From Hirsutella rhossiliensis (lineage: Eukaryota; Ascomycota; Sordariomycetes; Hypocreales; Ophiocordycipitaceae), in NCBI RefSeq assembly GCF_020360975.1, contig NW_025408669.1, forward strand, positions 2,418,001-2,482,000: a stretch of DNA of 64,000 nucleotides, in the 5' to 3' direction. The position numbers and the translations under genes were made by a program. This document shows positions 21,986-34,953 of the stretch, piece after piece; the stretch's first letter is position 1, and each line of letters begins with the position of its first letter. A model generated the notes under the pieces. The model worked only from the letters and a program-made list of their open reading frames with translations. It had not been told where the DNA came from and ran no database searches.

Positions 21986-24602
21986 TCAAAACATGATCCA
22001 CTCGGCCTCGACCCCGGGTCCCCCAAAGCACTTGGCCCAGTTGAATGGTGCCCGATGACCTGTCGTCTTGCCTCCTTGCTGCTGACCCTGAGTCTCGAGC
22101 CTGTCTTGCAAGTCGCCAGCCCAGAGCTTCTCCAAGACACTCAACGCAGAAAGGTTATTCATGTAACCTGACCGGCTCATGATATCTCGGCACTTGGTTC
22201 GAACGATGTTCTGCTGCAGCTCGTTGACGCACTCGGACCCGGCAACAAACAGCGGCCACAGAAGAAACTTCTCGGCGGCACTTCCCGCTTCAAGGCTCGT
22301 CGCGTAGTAAACCACCTGGCTCACCAGGTTTTGGAAGTTGGTGTGACTCGAGGGCATGTTCGGGCCCGCCAGCCGCTCCGTGTACAGCAACGCGGCGTAC
22401 CGGAAAGCTTCCGACAAGGATCCCAGGTCACGTACCTGCCCGGGACTCGGCGACCCTGGCAACGACCCTGCCACGGCTGCGGCGTCGAACTGCCAATTTT
22501 GCAGGGCCAGTCGAGCCTCCTTCCATTCTCGCCAGAACAGGGCCCGGCGATCATCCAAGGCTGTCGACGTGCACATGGCTGATGCTAGAATCTCATCGTC
22601 GTCCAACGTCGTCCTGAATCCGTTGCCGTCAAACCGATGGCTGGGAGCCTGGTAAATGTCTCCCGGCCCCAGGCTGTGCATTCTGCCATCACCGAGTGGG
22701 TCGAACGGCGATCCGGGGTTACCGCCTGAGGGAGCTTCAGGGCTACGGCGAGCGGATGCAGTCATGTTCTGTACAGGCCGATGCTGGGACAAGAGATTTA
22801 GCCGGCCGAGCTTTCTCATCGTTCGGAAGAGTCCTCTTTCGCAGCCGACCATGTTCTCGGCACCGGGCGGGAGAGCAGCGTGATCTTCGGGCTCCGGGGT
22901 TAACTGGGCTTCTCGATCGTTGATGCTGGCCGAAATGGCATCAAAGTAGGTAAAGAGCGTCTCGATCCAAGCCGAGTCTCTCGAAGGACCGAAGCGTTCG
23001 GACCGCATGGAGAGAATCTTCTTGACGCCTGCGAATTGGGTATGGAACTTGGCAACTCCCGACTCCACCATGCGATAATGACACAAGAGAAGAATCGTAG
23101 CCAGAACTGAATCATGCATGGATTTCTCAGCATCGTTCAGCTGCTCGTTGAGGAGTTGGACGGCTAGGTTCCGGTGATGGAATTCTTCAGCCAGTGAAGG
23201 GTCGTCTGGTTCACAATCACCCGAGCCATCGGCGGTGAGCTTCTCCCACAGCTCTTGTGGATCTTGACCGAGACTGAGCTTGCGTTTCATACGAAGATTG
23301 CAAGCTGAAAGAGCGCAAATTGCATGTTGTAGGCTCTGGCTGTTGACGGCGAGCCCGAGCACGTGGCCCCGAAAGGGGTTGTGTGGCCCGTCGATGTAGA
23401 CCAAAGAAGGAGCCATGGTGTTCCTGTAGTAATCCATGAAGAAGGGCATCCTGGCTATGATGTCTTGACTGCCGCGCAGAGACTCGGGCCCACGAAAAGC
23501 AGCCCACTGGGCCGGTGCGTGCTGTCCAGCCCGCGGTGACGGTAGCTCGTCCTCCCGACCACTCGGCGACGGCGTCCATATCTGGCCAGCAGGTTTAGAG
23601 CAAGGGCCGTATGCGTCAACCTGAGGGACACCTGCTGCCTCATTAGAATGGAAAGGCCGGACAGGGCGCCAAGTGATGCTCACTGAGGCCGTCACAATCC
23701 CGCATCAGTCTATGGCCCAGGTGAGGTTCAAAATGGTCCAGGTGAGACGTCAGGCTTGAACTCGGCTCAGAGGGGGCATAGATGAGACCCGGACACGACG
23801 TTTGTGCGCGGCTATAGTCGAGCACGAGAGCCGAAGGAGGACTTTGCGGGGCAGGGGAGCTCTGACCGGCCGGATAGCCGTCATACATGACTGTCGGATT
23901 GCCGCCACCAAACGGCATCTCCTCGCGCGGGTAGGATTGGCTCAGGGGCGAGAGGTAGTCGACGTCGCTGACCGAGTCCACAGACGAGGAGAGACTGTCC
24001 GTCATTAGAGGCACCGGAAACTTGGAGTACTTGGGAGTTTCGCCCGGCGAGTGCATCATGTCTGATGAGTACTGGACATGGCCCCAGTGGCCCTGCGGTA
24101 GGGAGGCGGAAGTCTCCGGATGTGACATAGACAAGTAATCATAGCCCGGTCCTGGATAGGGGGATGAGGTTGCCAAAGCGGCCACATGAGAGGCGGTTGG
24201 GATATCGATTGGGCCGCAGTGCGAGCCTCGCAACTCTTCGTGCTCGGTCCAGTGGCCGGACATGACGGGGACGGTCGAGTGAGCCCGGGCTCGACCGGTG
24301 GGGGTCTTTTTAGGCTCGCGAGAGACTGGGGGAGACTTTGCGATAGGCAAAGACAGGCCACGAAGTTTGCCCCGGCTTGCAACACCAACACCCCACGTGA
24401 GCTGAGTCTTGTAACCGGAGCACTCGTTGCCAATCTCGAGACATTGGGAGCAGTACGGCCGCCGGCGGTCGCACTTGATATTTCGCTTGGAGCAGGTGAA
24501 GCAGTCGTCGGAGGCGCCACCGGCGGGTGTACGTCTCCTACGCTTGCGAGCGGCAGTGACGTCCTTGACGGACACCGTCTGTTGGGCGATGGGAGCGGTC
24601 AT
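21986..24602 (-). CDS. Zn2Cys6 fungal transcription factor (Fungal_trans_2 type)
   Basis: Two exons, 23684-24602 and 21986-23634, 855 residues. The binuclear zinc cluster has Cys at residues 34, 37, 44, 51, 54 and 61 with spacing C-x2-C-x6-C-x6-C-x2-C-x6-C, preceded by a basic RKRRRR stretch. After a Ser/Pro-rich linker comes a helical regulatory domain (PFFMDYYRNTMAPSLVY, HAICALSACNLRMKR, LLLCHYRMVESGVAKFHTQF) of the Fungal_trans_2 kind. The 49-nt intron has a tandem CAGCAG acceptor that gives two in-frame products differing by one or two residues. The start at 24602 (MTAPIAQ) is preferred over an upstream in-frame Met. Targets unknown. Confidence 0.9.
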
Positions 24603-27600
24603 GACCACGGAGAGGCGGCCAAGGTGTCCGAGCCGGCGCAAAGGGGAACCGTCAAGGCTCTGATAGTACAGAGCGATGGAGAGAAGACAAGACAAGTTGT
24701 GAAACACGAGTGCAGAATCTCGATGCGACGTCCGAGTAACTAAGAAGGTATGCAGAAGAGTAGAGAAGAGGGGGTATGATGGTGGAATGAAAGGACGAGG
24801 GAAGACGGAACGGGATGCGAGGGGTTATGAAGACAGGAGAAGGGAAGACGAATCGTCTTCTGGAGATGTCGTCTGCAGCAGGGAACCGGACACACAGACG
24901 ATAATGTATAAGACATGGGGCACGCAGAGGGCCGGCTCCGTCTGACAGGGACGGACAGTGTACAAAGTGGGTTGGTTCAGTCGAAGGCGTTTGCGCCATA
25001 GGAGCCGACCGGGGGCGTCTTCCTCCATGCTTCATGCTTGTCGAGCGCGGAGCACGTCCTGCGAGTCTGTACATGCACGACGCCCGCTACCCGGTGGTGT
25101 GGTAAGGGTATGGCCGTGAGTGGACGGTACCATGCGCGTACCGTCACAGGGACGGTGAGCTATCTGGAGAAGGGTGGAAAGGGGGGTGAGGGTTGCCAGC
25201 GGCTGCCAAGGAGTCGACCGAGTGAGCCGTGAGGAGATTGGCGGGGAGGCTTGAGCATGGAGGGTCTGATGGCGCTTTGCTTGAGAAAGACCCCTGTGCC
25301 TAGCTCCACGAGCGGGTGTGCTCGCTCTTGACGGGTGAGGCGTATTAAACTGAACGGCCCGGTTTTTGCCTATGGTTTCGAGCCCGGAAATGACTGTGTG
25401 ATGCAGCACATGCGGGTGCCAGCCCCGGCCAGCAGACAAGCATCGGCCGCCGGCCTGGTTACCGGGAGGGGGCGGAGGGGCTCGAGCACAGCTTTTTTGC
25501 TCGTCGTGCGCACGCAGGGCAGGATGACATGCAGTATGAGGTCGACGAGGACGGGGAGGGGCGTGTGTCTTGGAGGCAGACCCAGACTGCGAGAACTGTC
25601 CTGGGCAAGCAGGGATGTCGAGGAGATGAGGCGAGCGGAGGAGGGTGCGCCGTCGACCTTGAGGGGCGTGCCGGGATGAAAAATTGGAGGCTTTGCCAAA
25701 GAAAAAAGTTGGAGTTGAAAGCTCGACGCTTTGGAGGGGTAAAAAGGGGCGCGGCAACCGCAAATCCTGGCCCACTGATCAAGCCTCCTTGACCCCAGGA
25801 ACCCTGCCGTGGAGGAGAATTCCCTGTCAATCTTTGCTCCGGCCCTAGCGTGCAGAGTATTCGTACACCCGTGCCGTACACACCTCCAGCAGAGCATGTC
25901 GCCAATATCAGCAGACATGGAGGTGAGACCCGTGGAGGCGGGCCGGCCTCTCATGCTCATTCTCAGCCAACAAAGCACATGCGTTTCAAAGACCGGGAGA
26001 GAGGAAACGCGGGATAATGCAAACATTCCTCTCGGTAAGTGCGCGCGTGCGCCCTTGGGTGGAAAGGTGTGTGTGGCAGTGTGAGTGAGTGCGAGGTTGT
26101 GTAGGTTTGTTCAATGCGCTGGAGCTTGGTATCATGGACCATGTCACGCGGGGGCTTTATCGGGAGCGGCATCGGGGGAACGTTTCTTTTTCGTCGGCCT
26201 GTGACAGACACGGGGGCAGCCGAGTGACTTGACTGGTGACGAGACAGGCCGAGAGGGTGAATGGCGGCGGCGGAAAATGTCTCGATGGCCAGTAATGTCT
26301 TGTTGTTGCTTCTCTGTCCTGGTCTCTCTTTTCTCCCCTTCTCGCATCAGCCTTGTCCGGCTTCTTGTCTGGTCACCTGCTTGCACCCACAAGCTCACGG
26401 GTCGTCGGTCCTGGTTCATCTCCCTCGCCTACCGCGAGGATCCCACCCGAAGACTGTCGCGCGAGCTGCCGGCGAGCCAAGCAAGAAAGAACAGAAGGGA
26501 ACGGCAAAAGAAGATGACGATCGGCTCCAAGGGCCTGCTGCGCTCCTCTTGGCCACTCGTCCCTTGGTGGCCGCACTAGCAAAGGCGAATAAGAGGTGCA
26601 CCGGCAGGACTGCCATTCGGCGTCTAGCGCGGCCGGCTGTGGATGTTGATGTAGACGTACAGGGCTCCGGGTCCTTTTGCAAAGCCCACCGGGCAAGAAA
26701 CCCACTTCGAACGGACGTCTCTGGGGGGCGCTAACTTGAGAACTTGAACCAAGCATGGGGCCCCGTGGGTATGGCTTGGCGATGGGATGGCGTATTTACC
26801 GCCGCTTTCCCCGTCAATTCCATCTGCTTTTTTCAAGGTCGGGCCGCGTCGCTGTGCTTGACGCCGCCAATCTCACCGGCACTGCTAGAAGGGAGATGGA
26901 TGGCCCCCAACAAGGCGCTTGACGGGCTGTGTCACGGGACACTGTGATCAATGCCATGTCCACTGACTGACTGGACGAGCGCGCGACAAGGCTGTGCCGA
27001 ATGATGCGCCCTCGGGCGTTATCACCACGAGCCGGGGGCTGGTATTTCTCATGACCTCCTCGATGCAGGGCGATATGCACACGAGGCCCAAGATATCGCC
27101 CGCAGGGTTGGTTGGCCTGTCACGAGTCCACTCCGGCGTTATCGGCAGTGGGTGAGAATCAAGGCAAGGTCGAGGCTCGGCCGTATCCAAGGTAGATGTC
27201 ATCGCCGCCAGCGGCCCAAGGTTTCCTCGCTGCTGCACGGACACACGGCCGAGCCGTCGCCGGGCAAACACGAGCAGCCCCGTCCGTAGGGCCGTTGAGC
27301 TAGGCAAGCTAGCGTGGCGGGCCGGTTTGAGACGCGCATGTTGGACGCATAGGAATGAAAGCCGCCCGGTTTGCTTTTGTCCAAGAGGCTCGGGGGCTCT
27401 CATGGTCGCGGATCGTGGCGTGGCTCGACTGCATATCTCGGTTGGGCCTTGGCAGTCTCGCGTCATGCCTCGTGCATCTGGAGATTGTGCAGTGTGCAGG
27501 CAGTGGCACCGGCCTCGTGCCTAAGCGGTGCAGATGAGCAAGGACTTGTCGATGCCTCGTTTTTCGAGAGTGTCCGTGCTCACCCACATGCTGCAGGAAA

Positions 27601-27900
27601 CATGGGGAAATCTGATAGGGCCGCGCATCATTCATCCCCACGCGCATGCTGGGCCGGGTACTGAGGTGATGCAGACGTGGGGTTCGAGAAGCCGGGTACC
27701 GAGGAATATCGGCGACACTGGCGCTTCGCATCACAACAACAGCTGTGATGCCTCGATGACATTTCCCTTTTTTCTTTTTCTTTGGTGGGCGTGGCCTCTG
27801 CTGAGAAGGCAAGTACTTCGCTTGGTCATCCAAGCCAAGATGCAGGCAGGAGATACAGGATACAGTTCTTGCTTGCGCTTAGGTGTAGTTTTTACCGCCA

Positions 27901-27934
27901 TGTACCTAGGTACAGTACCTACCTACCTATGTAG
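27901..27934. repeat. TACCTAGGTA/TACCTACC dispersed short repeat
   Basis: The stretch reads TGTACCTAGGTACAGTACCT followed by further ACCT units. Similar clusters occur at about 41040-41061, 41136-41165 and 57250-57273. Confidence 0.6.
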
Positions 27935-30900
27935 CATGTCGCCCGTGCTTCCGCCTCGGGCCGCCACTTTGGCCGGCCAAGGACCCCTATCCTCTTGGGT
28001 CGACCATTTCAGCATCACGGAGTTTTGCACCCGCGTCATCAGCGGCGATGCAGCTACAGCGGATGCTGCGCATGCACGTGAGATACCGGCCAGCAACGAG
28101 CACACACCCCTGCTGCACGTTGTCTGGGGAGCAACGGCTGCGCGCCATTGGTCACAATGCATTGTTCAGCGCAGGGCCCACGACCATCTTATCGGCATCA
28201 CCAGTCGACGAATGCATATTCCGGGCCACAGCCGTCAGCAGCACGGCTGACCGTCACTCCGGCGCAGGCTGACGGCATTCGAGATGGCCGTTCCTACTCG
28301 AGCTCCACGCCAACAGCCGATGCCATGGCGGCCTGGAGCTGAACTCGGGAGCAAACCAGCCGCAAGGGGACAAGGAGCCCACCAGGGAGCGAGGCGGTCC
28401 CGGGAAATGCACAAGGCGTCCTCCGTCTGTGCCAGCCTGGGCCGGGACCAACCGCCCTGTAGCGTCCCGTGTCCAGCGGCGCCACAGCAGGCGGCATGCG
28501 TGTCTCACAGGTCACCCCGTGATCGTCATTCTTCCAGAAGCTTGCCTAAACGACGTGCCATGATACTCGGTCGCCAAGGCAAGAAACGCAGCCCACCGCT
28601 TGCCTGGTGTCCATGGGCTGCTGCAAAGTCTCGCAGACGCCTCTCTGGGTCAACACCAAGCATCTCTCTCTCTCATTCTCTTGCGTCAGGCTGCTTGTCC
28701 AAGTTGAGGACGTATACCAAGCACAGACCTTGGCGCCAAGGCCATCCGACCGGCGGAGGATATCTACTTCGTATCTGTGCATTCACTGCAGGGGCTCCTC
28801 CAAATCTGAACAAGATACGGAACCGCAGCCGAAACCCGGCTCTTGCTATACAGGATGTTCTTCCTAGGCGCCTTCTTCGGGGGGTGTTTGTCGATGGGCG
28901 AGGTCCTGGCTAAGTAAAACATCTCGAGCCGTCCATCCGGCAAAGGGAGGGGGAGTCATGGCCTCCGAGAGTTTCTACGACGCAGCGGTCCCTTGCTGGG
29001 ATGCGAGATGCTGGCACGCCGCCATGACCCGCCGGGACTCACTTCGCAACACGGGTCGGACCTTCACACCCTAAGGCCGGGGTCCAGAACAGGAATTTTC
29101 TTTGATCCAAGTGGATCTGGCAGCCGATCAAGCCCATCCTGACTTTATGGGAGACATCTCAATTGTTTGGAGTCTCGGGCTCGAATCAAGGCGCGCTGCC
29201 TTATCCCGGGACCTCCGTCGACGTCCACCAAAAAGTCCTCCGCCACATGCAGGGGGAGATGCGGGACGGGGCGGACGGCAAATTACAGGATGCAGCGCTT
29301 GGAGCACAGCTGGACGCCGAGCCAGAATGCCCATCTCATCCCCCTCTCCTCAAAAGGAATGCTCCTATTCGCGAAACGAGCTCTGCTTGATGGGCCCGAT
29401 TGGTGCCTTACACACTCCTATGGGTTATATTGCCACGCCCTTGAGCTACCATTATGTCTTGGCTTCCGCGTCCCGCTCGATGCGCCGATGCCCACGCGGC
29501 AAACGTGCACCTACTTATGCGATGGAGCCTGGAAGTCTCTCTCACCTCCACTCTGTTCATTCGAGACACCGACGCGCTGGTGCCGTCGCTGACAAGTTGA
29601 TGACTCCTGAGGTTTTCCCTCTCCGGCCCCTTGCTTGCTCGATGCCTTGGGGCACATACGAACAAGAAGGGGGTGGATGAGCTCATCGTGAAAACAACCA
29701 CACACATCGAAGCCCCCGTATTTGCAAAAGGTCCCTCTCAGTGTGGATTAGCGTCACGGTTGTCACCACCACGACTAGCTAGGCATATCATTGACCTCGT
29801 CGGTGTAAGCACGCCCTCGGAGCATGCGCCTATCCGCGGGCTTGCTCGCCAACTGCCGATTCAGAACGAGTCGCGCATCACTCACCATGGAGGCAGAAGC
29901 AGCGCTCTCCCCAACAGTGTCTGAGAGAATCACTAGCAGCTGTCCATAGCCGCGTGGGAAACACTCCAAGCGATGGAGTGCGTGGCTCTGGTGGCATGAG
30001 TGGCTCCATTTAAGGCACAAGCTTGTACACAGCAAGTTTTGCCTTGAGGCTAACCGCAACACCACCGTTAGAGCCATCAGTGCCCGTATGGCCCATCGGC
30101 ATTCTTCGCCTTATACTGGCGTGGATGCCCTGCGGAAACCGTTCGCGCTGAGCTCGACATTGATCCATCCCTCGACAAGATCTGAGCAAGACGGCGCATC
30201 AGGGACTTGCCAGCGCTTCTCCTGATCGGATCGAAGCGTACAAATTCACCTTTTCAGCGCTGGCAGAAGACACAAGCGAAAAGAGCACGTATGAGTTGCG
30301 ATGGCTTCCAAGTCTACGCTGGCTGCTGCTCTATGACCTTGTGTGAAAGATGGTGGCAACTCCTGCTGCACGGATAAACTGCCATGCAATTGCGGGTGAC
30401 ATGCTTCGACGTCGCGATTCGCCAGCAAGCGCGGCGTGGCGACAGCTACTTACACTACCAAGACGCTCATACCACGTTGCACTATTCTGGAAATATAGCT
30501 CGTCATGACCAAAGCCGCTGTGGCTGCCCCAAGGTCATATGGAGGGTGCCATTCAAACGCTTCCGATAGCCTCCCGGCTCCGTCCTGACTGGCGTTTAGA
30601 AATTCCAGAAGGGCAGGGGCACGTGCCGAGCTTCGACGTCGTTCATGCGGCCTTGCTGGCTTATGTCCTGGTCCAAGACGGCATAGCAAGGCATCCTTCG
30701 CCAGGATGCACCGCGAGGGGGCTAAGCTTCGTCCTGATAAAAGAAGCTGATGTGTTGGCCGTGGCTCCGGATTGTCCCACGTAGGGGCCAATCCGCCAGC
30801 TGACACACGCTTCCCCGCAAGACGGGGGTGGCCTCGTCCCTTCTTTGACGATTCCCTGGCCGAGAGGTTTGCAAGGCGGAACAATTGGGATTGGCTAACT

Positions 30901-33900
30901 GGGTGCTCTTAGCGCGGCAACCATTTGTCTTCGGGCTGTATCTTTCTCGGCGGTGCGGGGGAAGCAAAGGGCAACTTGGCTGCAGCCCATCTCTCTCGGC
31001 TGTCTCCAAAACCGAGCAATAGTCACAAGATCGGCCGGGCCCTCGGGCTTAGGGCTAACTAAGCAGAGGCCCAAGGACACCGGGAGACTGACACCCTCTC
31101 ATTCTGCGCCGTCACCGGGCATGGCCGCCTTGGCCCCCAGCACGAAGAGCAAAGGACAGCCCCTGTTCAGAGGGCTGAAGGCATTTGTGTCTTCCTGTAC
31201 GAAGTATCGCTCCGCCGACTCATTTCTTGGCGTCATCAGCGAAAGGGGGGGCCCAAGGCTTATATGTAGCCGACCAGAGCGTCGGCTAGCGCAACGTCCC
31301 GTGCCACGCTCGGTTCGTGCTCGACACGTGGTGAAGGAGGACTTCCCCACGGGGTTGAGCCCACCTCTGCATCCGCTTGGAGACGTCGACAGGTCTACAG
31401 TTGCAACTTGAACCACCACGTCAAGCAACTGAGCTTCAGGATGGGAACGTCCCTTGCCCGAGCGCTGGGCCTTGTCCTGCTGCCATGGATGACGACAGGG
31501 ACGCCCTCCCACCGAAGGGACCGCTTAGGTGCAACCCCAGCCCTGAAGCAGCAAAAGTTCCGGGCAGTGGATGCGCCGAGAACCAGAGAGTGCAACCGCA
31601 CCACGCTGTGAAATGCGGAGACGCCCGGGGGCCTGCGTGGAGAGAGGTCACTTGGCGAGGTACGTGGAATCCCTCGCCTCCATGTATACCAGAGAAGGTT
31701 GACCATCAGGGGTAGAGCCAGCTCGACCCGCCGTGCCTCCGTCTCGCGCATTTCGCATAAGAGCCTGACAGCAATTGCCCGGTGTGTTCATCGAGAGAGA
31801 TGTCGAGACTCGCTTCCCCAGCCTCTTGCTCGTACATGCATGCATGGCTACGCACGGGTTCCCCACGACGATCTTACGGCATGGAAGGGTTGGCGCCTAA
31901 CCTTGTGCAGCGGCCCTGGGGTGTCGTTGAATATGCAGGTGTTGCTGGCAACTACGCCAGAAGCAGCAAGCTTCCTGATCTGCCCGCCTTCCATGCAGGA
32001 CCGTCGTCTTAGCCTTGAATGAGGCTTTGCAGGGCGCTATCTCGACCACGTCTTTGGTTCACTTGCGTTACAATCTCACTTCCCATCCAAGACCAACAAG
32101 GCTCTATATTTCTGGCCCGAAGGTAGCCATCAGCGTCTTTGTTCCGACTTATACCCTTTCCGGGCCTTGTCGGATTCGCCGTCACAAGGGATAAGGTCCC
32201 GCATCCCGGGCGAGCGGGAAAGGAGTGCGCCTACCTGACCAACAGACCATTCCGAGTCCCCTGTCGCCCTTTACTCCTGGGAGTTCTGCCAAATCAGGTA
32301 TCTTGACTCACTCGATACTTTTTCCAAGAATCGTACATGAGCTGGCAATACAGAGAGATTGCCCGAGAAGCCTCGTTTCAAGCCCCGCGGGTCTAAGCCG
32401 GAGAAGCCTTCGCCCCTGCTCCAGCCGGACTGCACCTTTGTCGCTATTTACCACCCAGGTAAATAGATGTGATTTCACAAGTCCTTGGCGAGCAGTTACC
32501 AACCGATTGGCGACCTTTATTGGATGAGCAAGAACTCATGAGCTTCGCACCGCAAATATCCGTGAAACCGGGGATTCGTTTTCATCCGAAGAAGTGCCCG
32601 ACCTCCTTCCCTTCTCGTGATGGCACCTTCACTCTAGCATGTTTGGGCACATGTTGGCCTAAGGAACCACAGCAAACAGACGGCGGAGCTGCGAAAGGCA
32701 GTGCGGCTTTGAGCGCAACTTGTCTATCGTCCAGTATTTACACGGCCGAGGGAAGAGCCGGGGTGTGCGGAGTCACTTTGCGGACATTCCAGCGCCCCCC
32801 CCCCCACTCGTCCGGAACGTAAGAATCGAGGACAACCGGTGGCGAAGTAGTATTGCAGGACTCGAGAGGCCCCTTCGGGAAGGTATGGCGGGTCCCAAGT
32901 TGTCCCAAACTCAATCGACCTAGGAGCGCAAGAGGCGGCCGTGTAAACCCTTGGTGCCTCTCGATAACAGATCCCGCCAGGGCGGTCTGGAATCCCGGGC
33001 GGGCTCAACAGTACGAAATCGCTACGAGGAAACATGGGCTAGCGATGTGGCAATGCAAGGCTGTGGCCTCGGAAGGCGAGACACGGGTCTTGTCGGTGAC
33101 CGTCGCATACACGCCCCCCAGGCACATGAAGCGTTGAGAACTGCGCCGTTGGACAATTTGTTGAAGCACCCTTCGGCCGTCGAGTTTCCGGAGACTACGT
33201 GGCATGGCGGAAAGCACGTGCAATATCACCCGGCGCACCGAAGATGCGATGCGGTGCGATATCTGGACTCGGGGATTCTGGACTCCAAGGTCTGCGTTCG
33301 TGGCGGCGTCGCCCCCAGATCTGCCCTGTTCTAGCGGAAAGCCAAGACGAGCGGCAGGGCAGCGGATCGGGTGGGCCAACTCTTGGGCCGCGGATCAGCA
33401 TGTAAATCCTGGAGCGGTTCGCCGATGCCGAAAGCCGGGTGGCCCCTCTGCGGAGCGCTCTGGTCTTGTGACCCAGGCCGCATATACAACCTACTGTACG
33501 TGCCAACACGAGCAGCTCGACAAGCCTGCGACATGTCTGCTGCCATCGGCGGCCGCCGGACGCGGCTTTTGACGAGCGACGCAGACACGGAGGCCCTTCC
33601 ACCAAGTGATGATGGCCTCGGGCTCGCGCTTACATCGCGGTCAGACTCGGAAAGGGGGTGGAGGGGATCTTTTGATTTTCAACGGACGCACAGCTACTCT
33701 CGGCACAGCTACGACATCCTCTATTCCCTGGGCCCGTTCAACTGTCGATTGCAACCGCTTAATCCGCCGAGTTGTCGGCGCGTCTTTGCCGCGATGCATG
33801 GTGGATGACCCCCAGATCAGGCGGATTACACGGCTTGTGGAGGCTTGGGTCGTCCCACGGAGCCGGCGAGGCACCCTCAGGCAGAGTGGCCTCGGGGGAG

Positions 33901-34021
33901 GAACCATAGGCATCTGCTTTCCCGAGCGCCCTCGTCCCTGGAGTATCGGCAAAGCTAAGCCCGGCAAGGAGGAAAGGGGCTAGACATCCCAAGGTTCCCC
34001 ACGGGGAGGGCGATGCCGCCC

Positions 34022-34125
34022 CCCCCCCCTCCCTCCCGTTTTCTCACACTCGGCTTGACCCGAGGCCAGCGGGTTTTATAAAGCATCCACCCCCCCTCCC
34101 CCGCGCCCGCGCGCCCGCGCGCGAC
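34022..34125. other. C-runs, TATA-like motif and alternating GC tract
   Basis: A run of about a dozen C at the start is followed by CT units, a TTTTATAAAG motif at about 34075-34084, another C-run and then GCGCCCGCGCGCCCGCGCGCG to about 34123. It looks promoter-like, but no convincing gene starts on either side. Confidence 0.4.
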
Positions 34126-34953
34126 ATCGATGCCTGGGAAGAGGAGGGATCGACCTCAATCACAGCATCGCCGCGCCGTGTCATTGGTGCCCGCATGTTG
34201 GCACCGTTTACTGCCGTATCGCCGGTGGCGCCTAGGGGAGGGGGCTTGGGGGGGACCGTTCATGCTGCGAGGCTTGGTCGTGAGGCTCAAGCCGTGGCGA
34301 GCATGGGTAGTGTCTTCCTTTGCTGCTTTTCTTGCCTCGTCTTCTTCCTTGCACGGCTCGACCTTTTACCCTGTAGCCATCCCCTGTGGAAATGTTTGTG
34401 GCTACTTGGACGTTTTGCGCACGCTCTCGAGGTGTCATCTGCGGGTTCGTCCAAGTAATTCAGTCGTAGTGGCCTCTCTTCCTTAGCCGCCTAGATTGGT
34501 CAAAGCAAAGAGTGCTGTGCAATCCCCTATTCTTGAAAAGAGCCCTTGCTGAGAGTTGAAGAAGTACGGAAACTCTTACTTCGCTCCCCATAGCCTTTGC
34601 GTGCCACCGTACCCATGCTCGCATCATCCACCGCAGCAGGACAGAAGTGATCCCACCACGCAAGCATCGATGAATAGCGAAGGAGTAGTCCTTCTATATT
34701 CTCATCTAAACAAACAAGATGCTCCTTTCCAGAAGACAGAGCCTCGGCGGATGATATTCTCAATCCAACATGCCCTCGGCATGTAGCGGCCACAAAAAGA
34801 CACAAGGAAATAGCAATTATATACACGTCTGAAAAAGGGTTGCCGGGGTCGACTGCTCGCAACGACGGGTGCGCCCTCTCTTTATCAACGCCCATGTACG
34901 TTAGTGCCCCAATTATGTCCTGCAATTAGGAGGCCAGCCCACGAAGCCTCGCT

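Larger units (their letters stand above)
24603..34953. other. About 10.3 kb without a supportable gene
   Basis: The first several hundred bases next to 24602 are the CT-rich (minus strand) promoter and leader of the Zn2Cys6 gene. Beyond that, both strands hold many short overlapping frames (up to about 250 codons, for example around 25032-26026 and 27528-28250), but none shows a recognisable domain, convincing splice-site pairs or clear codon bias. The base composition is not strongly AT-rich, so there is no obvious mark of repeat-induced point mutation. No transposase, reverse transcriptase or terminal repeats were recognised. It may be a long regulatory region, harbour noncoding RNAs, or hold fast-evolving or decayed genes. 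Confidence 0.5.

Noticed and set aside
25032..26026. Overlapping minus-strand frames (247 and 218 codons) upstream of the Zn2Cys6 gene
   Set aside because: They overlap each other in different frames, lack recognisable protein features and fall in what looks like promoter/leader sequence.
27528..28250. 240-codon plus-strand frame in the gene-poor region
   Set aside because: The longest plus-strand frame there, but it has no domain or codon bias and spans the TACCTAGGTA repeat.
33759..33992. Minus-strand frame beginning with a signal-peptide-like stretch (CLAPFLLAGLSFA), with a TATA-like motif upstream; looked like a small secreted effector
   Set aside because: No in-frame ATG exists; the frame starts only at TTG and no convincing upstream exon was found.
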